Below, in pieces: positions 16,901 to 27,900 of a stretch of DNA of 64,000 bases. Position 1 is the first letter of the stretch; every line of letters begins with the position of its first letter. The position numbers and the translations under genes are program-made. The notes beneath the pieces were generated by a model, which was not told the DNA's origin, made no database searches, and worked only from the letters and a program-made list of their open reading frames with translations. The DNA comes from Verrucomicrobiales bacterium (lineage in GTDB: Bacteria; Verrucomicrobiota; Verrucomicrobiia; Verrucomicrobiales; DEV007): the NCBI GenBank assembly GCA_029213265.1, contig JARGNG010000022.1, forward strand, positions 1 to 64,000. The letters run 5' to 3'.

Positions 16901-17428
16901 TTAGCGCGCCCCGTTCCGGCGGTTGCAGCGGCGCCTGAGCATCCACAGGGCGATGCAGTAGAACGCGGACGCCACTGATGCTGTTGCATAGCAGGTGATT
17001 TGAATACTCTGCGTGATTGCAATCGGCAGGGTTCGATCCGGGTACCAACGTTGCGGATAGATCGGCTCACCTGTTTTCCAGACCACGAAGCCCGCCAGAG
17101 CACCCAAGGCCTCCGTCACTGCGATCACGATGAGAAAGCCCAGGAAGATCGTTCGCACGGGAACCTTGGGTTCCTCTCCGTGCCGCCCGAAAAATGCGGA
17201 CAAGAGTCCCATGATCAACCCCGGGCCTATCGTGGCACCGAAGGCATACACGGCAGCGAGAGTCGGGGGGTTCGAAATATTCCAGAGTGGTTCGTGGTAT
17301 TCCGTAAAATGCTCCGGCGCGATGCGGACAAGATACTGATCGTGAGCTACGGCCCAGGCAATCAGCATCGCCGGAATCCCCAGAACAATGGAATAGGTGA
17401 TCCTTCTGTCCTCGGCGATCAATTGCAT
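16901..17428 (-). CDS. Hypothetical four-helix membrane protein
   Basis: 175 residues with four hydrophobic segments: YSIVLGIPAMLIAWAVA (about 12-28), TLAAVYAFGATIGPGLIMGL (56-75), IFLGFLIVIAVTEALGALAG (93-112) and ITCYATASVASAFYCIALW (143-161), and a basic C-terminus (LRRRCNRRNGAR). No family recognised. The start lies 10 bases beyond the stop of the FAD oxidoreductase on the same strand, so they are probably co-transcribed. Confidence 0.6.
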   Translation of the reverse strand: MQLIAEDRRITYSIVLGIPAMLIAWAVAHDQYLVRIAPEHFTEYHEPLWNISNPPTLAAVYAFGATIGPGLIMGLLSAFFGRHGEEPKVPVRTIFLGFLIVIAVTEALGALAGFVVWKTGEPIYPQRWYPDRTLPIAITQSIQITCYATASVASAFYCIALWMLRRRCNRRNGAR

Positions 17429-17438
17429 GCCGGTTCCC

Positions 17439-19547
17439 TCACTCCACCTTCAGCCACTGCACCGCGTCGATGATGACATAGCCATCGGTGCCTTCGTTGC
17501 TGATCGTGACACTGGCCGTTTCGCCTTCCTTCAGTGCAAAGGTTCCAATCTCGTGAAAGGGATCATTCGAAGCCACTTCCCGCTGATTCAGCGTCACCGA
17601 CTTTGTTCCGGAAGCTGATTTGACCGTGACCGGAACATTGGTCGCGCGGTTGTTGTTCTTCGGATAGGAAATTCGAATCCGGTAGTTGCCCGACTCCTCG
17701 ATCTTCGCGGTGAAGGTCGCTTCCAGTTCCCCTTTGTTCTGATTCTCATCGTGACGGTATCCAAATCCTACAAACGGACCATTGGTGGAACTCGGCTTCC
17801 AGGAGCCTTTTGTCTCAATGCGTTCGTCATCGACGACAATCCCCTCCAGCTGGGAAACGGCCTTTCCTTTCCCACCGGCAATCGGACCGTCGTAGTGGAG
17901 AACCTGTCCATCGTTGAGAAGGTGCTTCTTCAATTTCTCATATGGAACATCCTGCACCGCGAGCCCGCCGTCGATGGCCAACGAAGCGGCCGTCGCAGCA
18001 CTTTGCCCGAGGATCATGAAAACCGGCTCCATCCGAATCGATCCAAAGGCAATGTGGGTGCTGGAAACACAGACGGGAACGAGAAGATTCGTGCATTGCT
18101 CCTTCCGGGGAACGAGTGACCCGTAGGCGATCTCGTAAGGACCGCGGGTACTGACGCCAATATCCCCTTCGTTCTGAACGTTTCCGTCTTCATCAATGTG
18201 ACGCTGCACGTTGTGAGAATCGATCGTGTAGCTTCCCATACCAACGGAGTCCGGGGTTGGCTTCACTTTGCGAAGCTCATTTTCCGTCATGACAAAATCA
18301 CCAATCATGCGACGGGCCTCGCGGATGTATAGCTGGTGCGACCAGTTTCCGTTTTCCTCATATTCGTCTTTGGGAAGTCCCCAGGTTTTCATTTCCTCCT
18401 GAATCTCTTTGGGAACACGAGGGTCGGTGCAGTGAAACCAGAGCCAGCCTTTTTGATAGGTCTCGTGCTCCTTAATGATTTCCCTGCGACGCTCATAGCC
18501 GGCCTCGGGGTAATCGTAGTTGTAGCCGATGTTGTCCGTGCTGAAGGGACCGTGATTATTGGTATCGGTTTTGTGATTCGGAATCGGATCGAACTTTCCA
18601 AAGGTGTCACGCCAGCCTTTCTCATAGACCCGGGCGAGAAGCTCATACTGATCCGGATCGTACCCCTCCGGTTTCGAAAACGGGATCCGGTTCTCCGGAT
18701 GGTTTGTCAGGCACATGCGAAAGCAGTAGGCCTGGACACGATGATCGCCCTCTCCTTTTTCACCGGGAGGCTCCGCGCTTACCCGCGGCAAAACTCCACT
18801 GGAAGGATCACCCGGAACCCTGTAGGCGCTGATTTGCTCGTCCAAAACCTGAAAGTGATGACGGTGATGGTAGACCCCGGTTTGCACGCCGTTCCATTCC
18901 TCGCCGAACTCTGCGTTGGCTTCGCGCCCCACATGGTAGTCCACTCCCGCTGCGGCAATGAGGTCACCTTCGTAGGTCGTATCCAGAAACATCTTTCCGG
19001 GATATGTTTTCCCACTCAGGGTCGTGATCGAAACAATCCTGCCATCCTTTACCTCAACCCCGTTTTCGCGGTCGAGCCATTCGTCGCGCTGCACCTGGAG
19101 ATCAAACTCGGCGACATAGTCTTCGAACACCGCGCGAGCGATGCTTGGCTCAAAAATCCACATCGTCTTTTGATCGCCATCAATCGCGGCAGTCCCCTGG
19201 CCTTTGCCTCCGTATTCGTCCCGCTTCTGCCACTTCCAGTTTTCCGGCTTCTGGTATTGCTTGTAGATCCGATGATAGAAATCACGGGAAAGACCGCCAA
19301 TAACGGCCTTGTTTCCCGTGTCCGTCCAACCGAGCCCGCCGCTGGAAAGACCGCCCAGAATCGTATCGGGACAGACGATGATGACGGATTTCCCCATCTT
19401 GGTTGCCTGCACCGCAGCAACCACGGCAGCACAGGTGCCCCCGTAGATCACAATATCGTGAGCGGGCTGTTCCTCCGCAGAACCGTTTTGGTTCAATACA
19501 GCAAGACAGAGGAGACCGGCAAGAAAGGTTCGAATAGGCGTTTTCAC
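17439..19547 (-). CDS. Secreted FAD-dependent oxidoreductase with C-terminal golvesin-like domain
   Basis: A 702-residue exported flavoprotein (FAD_oxidored, PF12831-like). Signal peptide 1-24. The FAD-binding Rossmann element is VIYGGTCAAVVAAVQATKMG near 32-51, followed by ILGGLSSGGLGWTD and, later, DTTYEGDLIAAAGVDYHVGR and GSIRMEPVFMILGQSAATAA. The last ~130 residues (GFGYRHDENQNKGELEATFT; ISYPKNNNRATNVPVTVKSA; IIDAVQWLKVE) resemble the golvesin / xanthan-lyase carbohydrate-binding-like domain. Members of this family oxidise sugars or similar substrates in polysaccharide-degrading bacteria. The partner electron acceptor is not evident, but cytochrome-rich genes lie nearby. Confidence 0.82.
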   Translation of the reverse strand: MKTPIRTFLAGLLCLAVLNQNGSAEEQPAHDIVIYGGTCAAVVAAVQATKMGKSVIIVCPDTILGGLSSGGLGWTDTGNKAVIGGLSRDFYHRIYKQYQKPENWKWQKRDEYGGKGQGTAAIDGDQKTMWIFEPSIARAVFEDYVAEFDLQVQRDEWLDRENGVEVKDGRIVSITTLSGKTYPGKMFLDTTYEGDLIAAAGVDYHVGREANAEFGEEWNGVQTGVYHHRHHFQVLDEQISAYRVPGDPSSGVLPRVSAEPPGEKGEGDHRVQAYCFRMCLTNHPENRIPFSKPEGYDPDQYELLARVYEKGWRDTFGKFDPIPNHKTDTNNHGPFSTDNIGYNYDYPEAGYERRREIIKEHETYQKGWLWFHCTDPRVPKEIQEEMKTWGLPKDEYEENGNWSHQLYIREARRMIGDFVMTENELRKVKPTPDSVGMGSYTIDSHNVQRHIDEDGNVQNEGDIGVSTRGPYEIAYGSLVPRKEQCTNLLVPVCVSSTHIAFGSIRMEPVFMILGQSAATAASLAIDGGLAVQDVPYEKLKKHLLNDGQVLHYDGPIAGGKGKAVSQLEGIVVDDERIETKGSWKPSSTNGPFVGFGYRHDENQNKGELEATFTAKIEESGNYRIRISYPKNNNRATNVPVTVKSASGTKSVTLNQREVASNDPFHEIGTFALKEGETASVTISNEGTDGYVIIDAVQWLKVE

Positions 19548-19681
19548 GAGGCAACGATAGGAAGTGAATCGGAATCAGACAAGCGCCCAGTTCACGCCAA
19601 AAAAGAAATGACCAAATCGCTCTCCGCCTGAATCAGAATCCTATTCGGCTCCACGGATCCGAATGCGATTCGTTTGCCTAT

Positions 19682-21100
19682 CTACGCCAGGATATCCTTC
19701 ACCACGCTGCCGTGAACATCGGTCAGGCGGAAATCTCTTCCCGAATAGCGATAGGTCAGCTTCTCGTGATCAAACCCTAACAAATGCAACATCGTCGCAT
19801 GAAGATCATGCACGTGGACCGGATTCGATGCCACGCTCAGGGCAAAATCGTCGGTTTCGCCGTAGGTCATGCCGCCTTTCACTCCGCCTCCCGCCATCCA
19901 GACGGTAAAGCCGTCGACGTGGTGATCGCGCCCCCACTTCTCAGGGTCGTTTTGTCCCGTCTTCTGGATCGTCGAAGTCCGGCCCATTTCTCCACCCCAC
20001 ACAACGAGAGTGTCCTCGAGCATTCCACGCTCATCGAGATCCTGGAGCAAGGCGGCGATGGGCTGGTCGGAATCGCGCGCAAGACCTTTGATTCGGGGAA
20101 TCAATCCACTATGATTGTCCCAGGGCTGCCCGGCACCGTGATAGCACTGGATGTAGCGAACCCCGCGCTCGGCAAGGCGTCGTGCCATGAGCAAGTTTCG
20201 ACCCACCGGCGTATCGCCGTAGGCCTCACGAATCGTCTCCGGCTCCCTGGTGATATCAAAAGCGTCGGTCGCTGCACTCTGCATACGAAACGCGAGCTCC
20301 ATCGAATGAATTCGAGAATCGAGACGCTCGTCACCGGGTCGTGCATTCAGGTGACGCTGATTGAGAAACTTGGTCAGCTCCATCTGATTTCGCTGCGTCC
20401 CGCTGCCGATGTCCCTGCGCTTCAAATGAGGAATCATTTCCCCGCCTTTGGCATTCGTCTCGATATGCGTTCCCTGGTAGACCCCGGGCAGAAAGGAGCT
20501 GGTCCAGTTTCTGGACTGGGCTGTCGGCATACCGCTCGGCATAAGAACGACATAACCGGGAAGATCTTCGCTCTCGGTCCCCAGTCCATAAAGAACCCAC
20601 GAACCGATGCTGGGGCGGGCCAGAACCGGGTGCCCGCAGTTCATCATCAACAATCCGGGCGAGTGATTCGCAATCTCACTCTGCATCGAACGAATCACGC
20701 AAAGTTTGTCGGCGTGCTTCGCGACATGAGGATACAATTCGGAAATTTCGAGGCCGCTCTCCCCGTGTTTGGAAAACTGAAACGGGGAAGCCCAGATCGT
20801 TCCCACCCGGTTTCGCTGCGTCGCCTGCAGGGTCTTCTTGATCGAATCGGGAAGCTCTTTTCCGTCCAGCTTTTCAAGCGTCGGCTTGGGATCAAAGGAA
20901 TCCATCTGCGATGGGCCGCCATTCATAAAAAGATGAATGACCCGCTTGGCCTTTGCCGGGAAATGAGGCTGACGCGGGGCCAGCGGCGAATCGAGAGAAC
21001 CACCGACATTGGCCATCAGATCAGAGGCAGCCATCGCGCCAAAGCCGAAACCAAGGCGCTGGAGGGCATCGCGACGGGAAAGGTGGGAAAAAGGATTCAT
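19682..21100 (-). CDS. DUF1501 protein, Tat-exported
   Basis: A 472-residue protein of the DUF1501 family (alkaline-phosphatase-like fold, related to sulfatases). The N-terminus LSRRDALQRLGFGFGAMAAS has a twin-arginine export signal. Family motifs follow: VIHLFMNGGPSQMDSFDPKP near 53-72, HSPGLLMMNCGHPV, MLEDTLVVWGGEMGRT, and a VHVHDLHATMLHLLGFDH ending. DUF1501 genes are almost always next to DUF1549/DUF1553 cytochrome genes; here its ATG overlaps the stop of the upstream gene by 1 base. The pair's function is not established; cell-surface redox or glycan breakdown has been suggested. Confidence 0.9.
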   Translation of the reverse strand: MNPFSHLSRRDALQRLGFGFGAMAASDLMANVGGSLDSPLAPRQPHFPAKAKRVIHLFMNGGPSQMDSFDPKPTLEKLDGKELPDSIKKTLQATQRNRVGTIWASPFQFSKHGESGLEISELYPHVAKHADKLCVIRSMQSEIANHSPGLLMMNCGHPVLARPSIGSWVLYGLGTESEDLPGYVVLMPSGMPTAQSRNWTSSFLPGVYQGTHIETNAKGGEMIPHLKRRDIGSGTQRNQMELTKFLNQRHLNARPGDERLDSRIHSMELAFRMQSAATDAFDITREPETIREAYGDTPVGRNLLMARRLAERGVRYIQCYHGAGQPWDNHSGLIPRIKGLARDSDQPIAALLQDLDERGMLEDTLVVWGGEMGRTSTIQKTGQNDPEKWGRDHHVDGFTVWMAGGGVKGGMTYGETDDFALSVASNPVHVHDLHATMLHLLGFDHEKLTYRYSGRDFRLTDVHGSVVKDILA

Positions 21101-23397
21101 CAGTCCACGTAAAGAAATTCATTCGACATGCAAAGCGCCTGCGCCACGAGGGGCCAGGCAAAGACCTTGCGGTTTTTCTCGATATCAACAAACCGACCAA
21201 TCCGAATGATCTCATTTTCGACCGGCTCCCGATTCAGAATCCGCTGATAGATGGCCGAGATCCTTGCCGGCCGGTCGGTATCGGCATCGAATTGGAGGGA
21301 GGCGGCCAGCTTCTCCGCCTGATCCGTGATAAAGGGAGAGTTCATCAGAAAGAGAGCCTGCGGAGGAACGATATTGTCGGTCCGCTGTCCCTGCGTCTGC
21401 ATCGGAGAAGGAAAGTCAAAGTTTCTCAGCGTTGGATCGAGATTGAAACGATTCACATAGCCATAGACACTGCGCCGCCTTGAGTATTCCTCCCCCCAGA
21501 GCGGGCCGGGGCGTCCGCGCATCGTGTAATCGATCTCTCCGGACACAGCGAGAAGCGAGTCACGCAATTCCTCCACCTTAAGTCGCTTCCGGTTCGCCCG
21601 CCAATAGAGCTCGTTCTCCGGATCGGCCACGTTACCATCCTCCCGATGCGAGCTCCGCTGTTGGTAGGTTTGTGAGGATATGAGGAGCCTCACGAGGTGC
21701 TTCGTCGACCAGCCGTTCTCAACAAATTCAGCGGCGAGGTAGTCGAGCAACTCAGGATGACTCGGAGCCTCCCCCTGCAATCCGAAGTCGGAAGGAGTAT
21801 CGACCAGAAAGTCTCCCATCAGCATTCCCCAAATCCGATTCACGTAAACGCGAGCCGTGAGCGGATTCTTCGGGTCAAGAATCTTGTTGGCGAGATCGAG
21901 ACGCCCGCTGTTCTCTTTGGAAAAAGACAACTGTTCCTCATCGATGACCTTGAGAAAACGCCGTGGAACCCGTTCCCCCCGATTCGCGGGCTCGCCCCGG
22001 ATAAAAACAGTCGGCTCGAGCGGCTTCTTCTTTTCTGAAACGGTCATTGCCCGGACCGGAGCGCCTTCGTGAAACAGGAGGAGTTCAGCCAGGTCGGTCT
22101 GCTCGATCGTTTCCTTTACGGAACGATTGTTGCCTTTCTTCTTCTTGCTGCCGGCCTCTACGATCTCCTTATCAATGAACGCCCGCTTCTCCTCATAGTC
22201 CGCCACGGTATCCGCCGACGGAGAGTAACCCGTGATTTCCGGAAACTTCTCCAGCGCCCATGGCTCCGGTCTCTCCAGCGACGCGAAAACTCCGTACAAC
22301 GAATAGTAATCGGCCGTCGGAACCGGTTCGAATTTGTGATCGTGGCAGCGCGCGCAGGAAACCGTCATTCCAAGCAAACCTCTCGTCGTCGCATCAATCG
22401 CATCATCAATAAAGTCGTGCGACATGTTCCGAATCGGCGAAACACCGAGAAAGCCGAGAGCCGCCAACTCCGGCGCGTCCTTTCCCACTCCCATCAGATC
22501 TGCAGCGATCTGCTCCCTGACAAAGAGATCGAAAGGCTTGTCTTCGTTGAACGTATCGATCACGTAGTCCCGGTAGGTGAAGGCATACGGATAGTAGTGA
22601 GGTGTTTTCGTGTCAGCCCGATAGGTGCTCGCCGTATCCGCATAGCGGGCCACATCGAGCCAGGTTCTCGCAAGGTGTTCCCCATAACGCGGGGATTCGA
22701 TCAACCGCCCAATCAGGTCTTCCATCGACAGCTCATACAATGCGGGATCGGTGGGAGGCAAACCGGTGAGCGAATAACTGATCCGTCGAACGAGAGTATT
22801 CTGGCTGGCCGATGGGGAGGGTTTGACCCCGGCCTTCTTGAGCTTCGCAAAAACAAACTGATCAACGGGATTTTCGTTCCAGTTCGCAACATCGGCTTTC
22901 GGCGGCGTCACTTTCTTCACGGGCTGAAAAGACCAATGATCTTTCGCCTTCCCGAAAATGACAGTCTGGTCTCCGAGCTGGGAAAACTCCGTCTCGCCCA
23001 TGTCCTCTGCCGGTCCCGGAGCACCGCCCTTGACCCAACGGACAAAAATCTCGATCTCTTCCTGCTCCAGCGAATACTTGGGAGGCATTGCCGAATCTTC
23101 CTCGAGACGCTGCACCGCCCCCACAAGAAGCGACGCTTCGGGCTGACCGGGAACGACCGCTTTCCCGGAATCACCTCCCTCAAGCCAACCGCTTTCGCGA
23201 TCGAGCAGGAGTCCGCCTTTCTGTGCCTCTTCCTCCTCGGAGTGACATTCATAGCAATGCTTCACTAACAAGGGCCGAACCTTGCTCTCAAAGTATTCCG
23301 TCCCGCTCATGTTGCCGATCGGAGCGGCGAAAAGGGTCGAGGTTGGCAAGAAGCTCAAAACCACGACAACAATGGAGATGGAGTTCAACTTTTCCAC
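21100..23397 (-). CDS. PSCyt1-DUF1549-DUF1553 multidomain cytochrome-like protein
   Basis: About 765 residues, exported (SISIVVVVLSFLPTSTLFAA). Domain order: PSCyt1 heme domain with HCYECHS near the N-terminus, DUF1549 (PVDQFVFAKLKKAGVKPSPS; FDLFVREQIAADLMG; SCARCHDHKFEPVPTADYYS, a second CxxCH), then DUF1553 (NPLTARVYVNRIWGMLMGDF; QTYQQRSSHREDG; ALFLMNSPFI). The GTG at 23397, with GGAG upstream, is preferred to a start at 23484 that would overlap the preceding lipoprotein gene. It is translationally coupled to the DUF1501 gene downstream (1-base overlap). Confidence 0.88.
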   Translation of the reverse strand: MEKLNSISIVVVVLSFLPTSTLFAAPIGNMSGTEYFESKVRPLLVKHCYECHSEEEEAQKGGLLLDRESGWLEGGDSGKAVVPGQPEASLLVGAVQRLEEDSAMPPKYSLEQEEIEIFVRWVKGGAPGPAEDMGETEFSQLGDQTVIFGKAKDHWSFQPVKKVTPPKADVANWNENPVDQFVFAKLKKAGVKPSPSASQNTLVRRISYSLTGLPPTDPALYELSMEDLIGRLIESPRYGEHLARTWLDVARYADTASTYRADTKTPHYYPYAFTYRDYVIDTFNEDKPFDLFVREQIAADLMGVGKDAPELAALGFLGVSPIRNMSHDFIDDAIDATTRGLLGMTVSCARCHDHKFEPVPTADYYSLYGVFASLERPEPWALEKFPEITGYSPSADTVADYEEKRAFIDKEIVEAGSKKKKGNNRSVKETIEQTDLAELLLFHEGAPVRAMTVSEKKKPLEPTVFIRGEPANRGERVPRRFLKVIDEEQLSFSKENSGRLDLANKILDPKNPLTARVYVNRIWGMLMGDFLVDTPSDFGLQGEAPSHPELLDYLAAEFVENGWSTKHLVRLLISSQTYQQRSSHREDGNVADPENELYWRANRKRLKVEELRDSLLAVSGEIDYTMRGRPGPLWGEEYSRRRSVYGYVNRFNLDPTLRNFDFPSPMQTQGQRTDNIVPPQALFLMNSPFITDQAEKLAASLQFDADTDRPARISAIYQRILNREPVENEIIRIGRFVDIEKNRKVFAWPLVAQALCMSNEFLYVD

Positions 23398-23426
23398 GCT
23401 GCAAGCTACTCCAGAGAACAAACCGT

Positions 23427-24905
23427 TCACGGATCCGTTGCAGCGTGATGACGTGAAGCTGCTTCCGGCTGTGGCATCTCCCAACCGCCGCCGAGAGCCT
23501 GGATCAGTTGCACCGTTTGCAAAGTGCGGGCCGATTTCGCCTGCACCAACTGCCGGGTTTCGGCAAGCGCAGTCCTCTCTGCATCAACCACTTCCAGAAA
23601 GCTGACAAAACCTCCTTCATAGCGTTTTCGGGAAAGACTCGCAGCCCTTTCCGCCGATCGGGAAGCGGATCGATGCGCCTCGATTTCCCGGTCAAGAAAA
23701 CGGATTCCGGAAAGTGCGTCCTCTACTTCACGAAAAGCGGTGAGAGCCGCCTCCCGGTAGAGTCCGACAGCCTCGTCGGATTCTGCAAACGCCCGATCCT
23801 GGTCGATACCGGAGCGACCGGCGTTGTAGAGTGGAATTTCGATTTCCGGACCGATCTCTCCAAAGAGGCTGGTCGGGTCGAATAAATCAGCCAAATCAAG
23901 GCTCGAAAGTCCACCCGCTCCGACCAGGTTCACCCGCGGCAGATAGGTCGCGCGAACCGCACCGATTCGCGCCGCAGCGGCATCCATGCGTCGGTCGGCA
24001 GCGACAATGTCAGGTCGTCGACTCAGCAACTCCGAGGGAATACCCGAAGGAATTCCGGGCGGTGCTTTCACTCCGCCACCAGCCAGGGAAAAAGAGGCGG
24101 GAACTTCACCGACCAGTGCCGCGAGAGCGTTGAAATAAGTGGCTCGTGTCCGTTCCAGCTGAATCAGCTCCGCGCGAGTCGCTTCCAGCTCGGTTTCGGC
24201 GCGGGCCAAATCAAGGTCCGTCGTTTCTCCGCCCTCGACCCGCGCCGAGGTGAGTTTCCGGTTTTCCTCACGAAGGCGGAGACTGTCCCTTACCACTGCG
24301 AGCTCGGAATCAAGAAAACGGAGTTGAAAATAGTTTCTCGCCAACTCGGCGCGCATCGAAAGCCGCGCCGCTGCCCAGTCTGCTTCCGCTGCGTCCGCCT
24401 CTGCCTGCGCAGCGGATACGGTCTGACGAACCCGTCCCCAGAGATCGATCTCGTATTCCAGGTTCAGAGCGGTCCGGAATTCATTGTAGGTCAAATCATT
24501 GGGGACAAAAACACCGCTGGAAGAATCCCGTTTTCGCTTTGCGCGAACGTCTCCCCGAATTCTGGGAGAGCCATCCGCTTTTGCGAGCCCCAGCTCAGCC
24601 CGCGCCTTGTCATAACGAGCCAGAGCCACCGCAAGCGACGGGTTTTCCGCGTCGAGCTGTTTCATGAGTCGATTCAGCTCCTGATCCCCAAAACAGTCCC
24701 ACCAGCGTCCCGCCGGAAGAAGAGGCCCCTTTACGCCACCGTTGCGATACGCATCTCCTGCCGGAACACTCGAATCGCTCAACTCAGAGGGATCGACAAC
24801 ACAAGCTGTCAGAAGCATCGCGGAGATCGCGAGGCTCGTGGCGACAAAAATTCGTGTTCCGGGTTTCTGCATGCGGCAAGAGTCACACGCCTGCGTGAAT
24901 TTCAT
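23427..24905 (-). CDS. RND efflux outer-membrane lipoprotein (NodT/OprM-type TolC family)
   Basis: A 492-residue outer-membrane channel. The signal peptide ends in a lipobox LLTAC with the acylated Cys at residue 35. Two OEP repeats follow, with long helices (AQAEADAAEADWAAARLSMR; RARVEGGETTDLDLARAETE-like) and the conserved RRPDIVAADRRMDAAAARIG in the second half. It is the third gene of a tripartite efflux operon: adaptor (28317-29597), pump (24909-28304), channel; it starts 3 bases after the pump stop. It should form the outer-membrane exit duct. Confidence 0.9.
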   Translation of the reverse strand: MKFTQACDSCRMQKPGTRIFVATSLAISAMLLTACVVDPSELSDSSVPAGDAYRNGGVKGPLLPAGRWWDCFGDQELNRLMKQLDAENPSLAVALARYDKARAELGLAKADGSPRIRGDVRAKRKRDSSSGVFVPNDLTYNEFRTALNLEYEIDLWGRVRQTVSAAQAEADAAEADWAAARLSMRAELARNYFQLRFLDSELAVVRDSLRLREENRKLTSARVEGGETTDLDLARAETELEATRAELIQLERTRATYFNALAALVGEVPASFSLAGGGVKAPPGIPSGIPSELLSRRPDIVAADRRMDAAAARIGAVRATYLPRVNLVGAGGLSSLDLADLFDPTSLFGEIGPEIEIPLYNAGRSGIDQDRAFAESDEAVGLYREAALTAFREVEDALSGIRFLDREIEAHRSASRSAERAASLSRKRYEGGFVSFLEVVDAERTALAETRQLVQAKSARTLQTVQLIQALGGGWEMPQPEAASRHHAATDP

Positions 24906-24908
24906 CCT

Positions 24909-27900
24909 TCAAGCAGGAGCGACTTCTCCAGTGTCTTTCGTATCGGGTTTTCCGTCCCCGGACTCGCCCACTATGGTGTCCTCATGCCGAAAGGCAAACA
25001 TCGCGCTGAGAACAGTCGGAACGAGGAAAAGAGTAAACACGGTTGAGACGACGAGACCTCCTACGACGACCGCCCCGAGGCCCCGGTACAACTCCGAGCC
25101 GGCTCCGGGCAGAATCACCAACGGAAGCATTCCACCAACGCTGGTCAGTGTACTCATTAGAATCGGACGCACCCGACTCTGGACCGATTGGTGAATCGCA
25201 GACTGCGGATCGAGATCCGGGTCGTCGCGGAGAAAGTTCAAGGTCTGGTGAACGATGAGGATCGCATTGTTCACCACAACCCCGGCGAGAATCACAAAGC
25301 CAAGAATACTGAGCATGTCGAGATTCTGCACCGGGGAATAAGGATCGATTACGCTCCACTGGTGCACGAGAGCCAAGCCGATAAAACCACCGAAAGTCGC
25401 GAGGGGCACACTGATCATGATGACCAGGGGATACGTCCAACTTTGGAACAAAATCACGAGCAGCAGATAGATCACGAAGAAAGCGAGAAAAAGCGTGCTC
25501 GAAACTGTTCCTAACAAACTTCCATCACCGAGAAGGACAGTTTTTATTTCATTGAGTTTTCCTGCTGAGCCCGAAAGATTCATGCTCACCGAGGATGGAA
25601 TCGCTCCCCCCGCCCGGAGTCCGTTCACCGTTTCTTCGACTTGCTCAATCGCGTTCTCGAGCGGCATGCCCGCAGGGGGAGTCAGCTCAATCGTTACCGC
25701 GCGAAGCCGGTCCACGTGGCGAATTTCATCCGGCCCCCGAACCCGCTGAAGAGTCGCGATGCTTCCGAAGTCAACGACCGCTCCCTGGGGAGTCGCGACT
25801 GGCGCTTCGAGGAGATTCTCCATGGCCGAATCTCCGCGGGAATATCGGCTCAGGATCTTCATATCCTTCAGTTCTCCGTTTTGTTCGTAGTCACGGAAAA
25901 GCAGAATCCCATCCCCGTTTGCCTGCACCGCCAACCCCAGATCGGCGCGAGTCATACCCATCTGGCGAAGCCGCTTGTCCTGGGGAACGATCCGCAACTC
26001 GGCAAGCGGGAGAGAGAAATTGGGAGGCTCCGGCTTGAGCGTTCCGGGACCGAATTGCCCCATCAGCGCGCCAAACAATGCACCCGCTGCCCCGCTCACC
26101 TCATCGAGCTTATCACCGGTCAGATCTATCTTGATGGCCGATCCGGTGGTTCCGCCCACGCGAAAGAGAGGCATTTGAAACGCAAAGGCAATCGTGTCGG
26201 GCGCCGCTACTCCCGAGGTCGCATAATTCAAAAGGTGAACGGCATCGACGGCCTTCTTTTTATCCCGTGAAATGGCTCCGTGAAACATTCGACCCTCGAA
26301 ACTGACCAGGAAGTAATGATCCAGCGGCGGAGGCATCACCGTTGATCCGGGAGGGCCGCCCCGGCTGTGGGGGACCGGATTCCTCTCGTCGTGTGGTTCC
26401 GTTGGCCACCCGTTTTTCTCTTCGATGACTTTCTCGATGCCGAACTTGTTTTCGGTGACCTCCCAGGAGGGACGAATCCGCTCTTCAAGCCGCTCCCCCA
26501 TGGCTGACAGTTGCTCGAGATTGTATCCCGGGGGCGGGAAAAGAAGACCGAAAATGATATTCCGGTTTCCAGTCGGCAGGTAGTCGAGTGGGGGAAGGAG
26601 GATCCGCGTTCCAAAAATCGTTACCGCGCCGAAAATAAGGACAATCGCAATCCGTCGAGGCCATGTTTTTGTGCCTAAGGAAACAGCCGATGCGACCCAG
26701 ACAGGCAGCGCCTCAACGAAGCGGATCATGGGCTGCAACAAACGGGACAGGAATCGTCCGACGGCCGTCTTTCCCCGGGAATCATTCACGTCACTTCGAT
26801 GCAGGAACCGGGCCGAAGCGGCGGGAATCACCGTGATCGACACAAGCATGCTCAGCCCCACCGCGGCCATGATCGCGAGGGCGATGTCCCGGAAAAGCTG
26901 CCCCGCGGTTTCCTGGATGAGCAGAATGGGGCAGAAAACAGCCAGGGTCGTCAGGGTCGAAGCGACGACTGCACCGGCCACTTCCCGGGTTCCGTCGAGC
27001 GCGGCCCGCGGGGCCCGCTTCCCCATTTCGAGGTGACGGTAAATGTTCTCAATCACAACAATGGCATTGTCGACGACCATCCCGACTGCGAAGGCGAGGC
27101 CGGCCAGCGAAATGATATTGATCGACCTGCCCAGTGCCACCAGAACCACAAAGGAGGCGATGACAGAAACCGGAATCGCGATCGCAATAATCCCGACGCT
27201 GCGAAAGCTTCGCAGAAAGAAGAGCAAAGTCATGGTCGCCAGAATCGAACCGAGCAGCAAATTCGATCGAACCAATTGCACCGCGTCCCGGACGTAGGTC
27301 GTCGAGTCGTAGGTCATGATCAACTCCAAGGTCCCGTCGAGCCCCAGCTCCGAAGCTTTCTGTTCCAACAATCCTCCCGGTGCGTTCAAGGCCTCGACCT
27401 CCTTCAGGAGTGCTTCCATCGTTTCGAGAAGATTGGCTCCCCGATCCAACTGAAAGTTAAAGAACGGCATTTGATAGCCCCGTGCCCGCGCCCAACTCGA
27501 AGGCTCTTTGTAGGCTTCCTCCACCGTCGCGATATCACCCAGATAGACCGGTCCGGATTCATTCCTTGTCAGGATCATTTTCTCAACCTCTTCCGGGCTC
27601 TGGAAGCGACCGGTGCTGCGCACCCGGATATCGCGTTTTCCTTCGGCGATTCGTCCTGCTGAAACATCGACGTTGGCACTCTCGATCGCAGAACGAAGTT
27701 GAGAGTAGGTAATGCGCCGATTCGCCATTGCTACCGGATCGACGATGATATGCAATTCCGATTGAACCGCTCCCCGAATTCCCACCTGAGAAACGCCGGG
27801 CAATCGATCAAACCGGGGCTGCAACCTTCGCTCCATAAAGTCGTAGAGACGCGCCGACTGAAAATTGGGATCGGTCGAGGCCAACCCAATCCACGAGATG

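Noticed and set aside
22069..23268. 399-codon open frame opposite the DUF1549/DUF1553 gene
   Set aside because: Shadow of the cytochrome gene on the other strand; the sense frame has heme motifs and DUF signatures.
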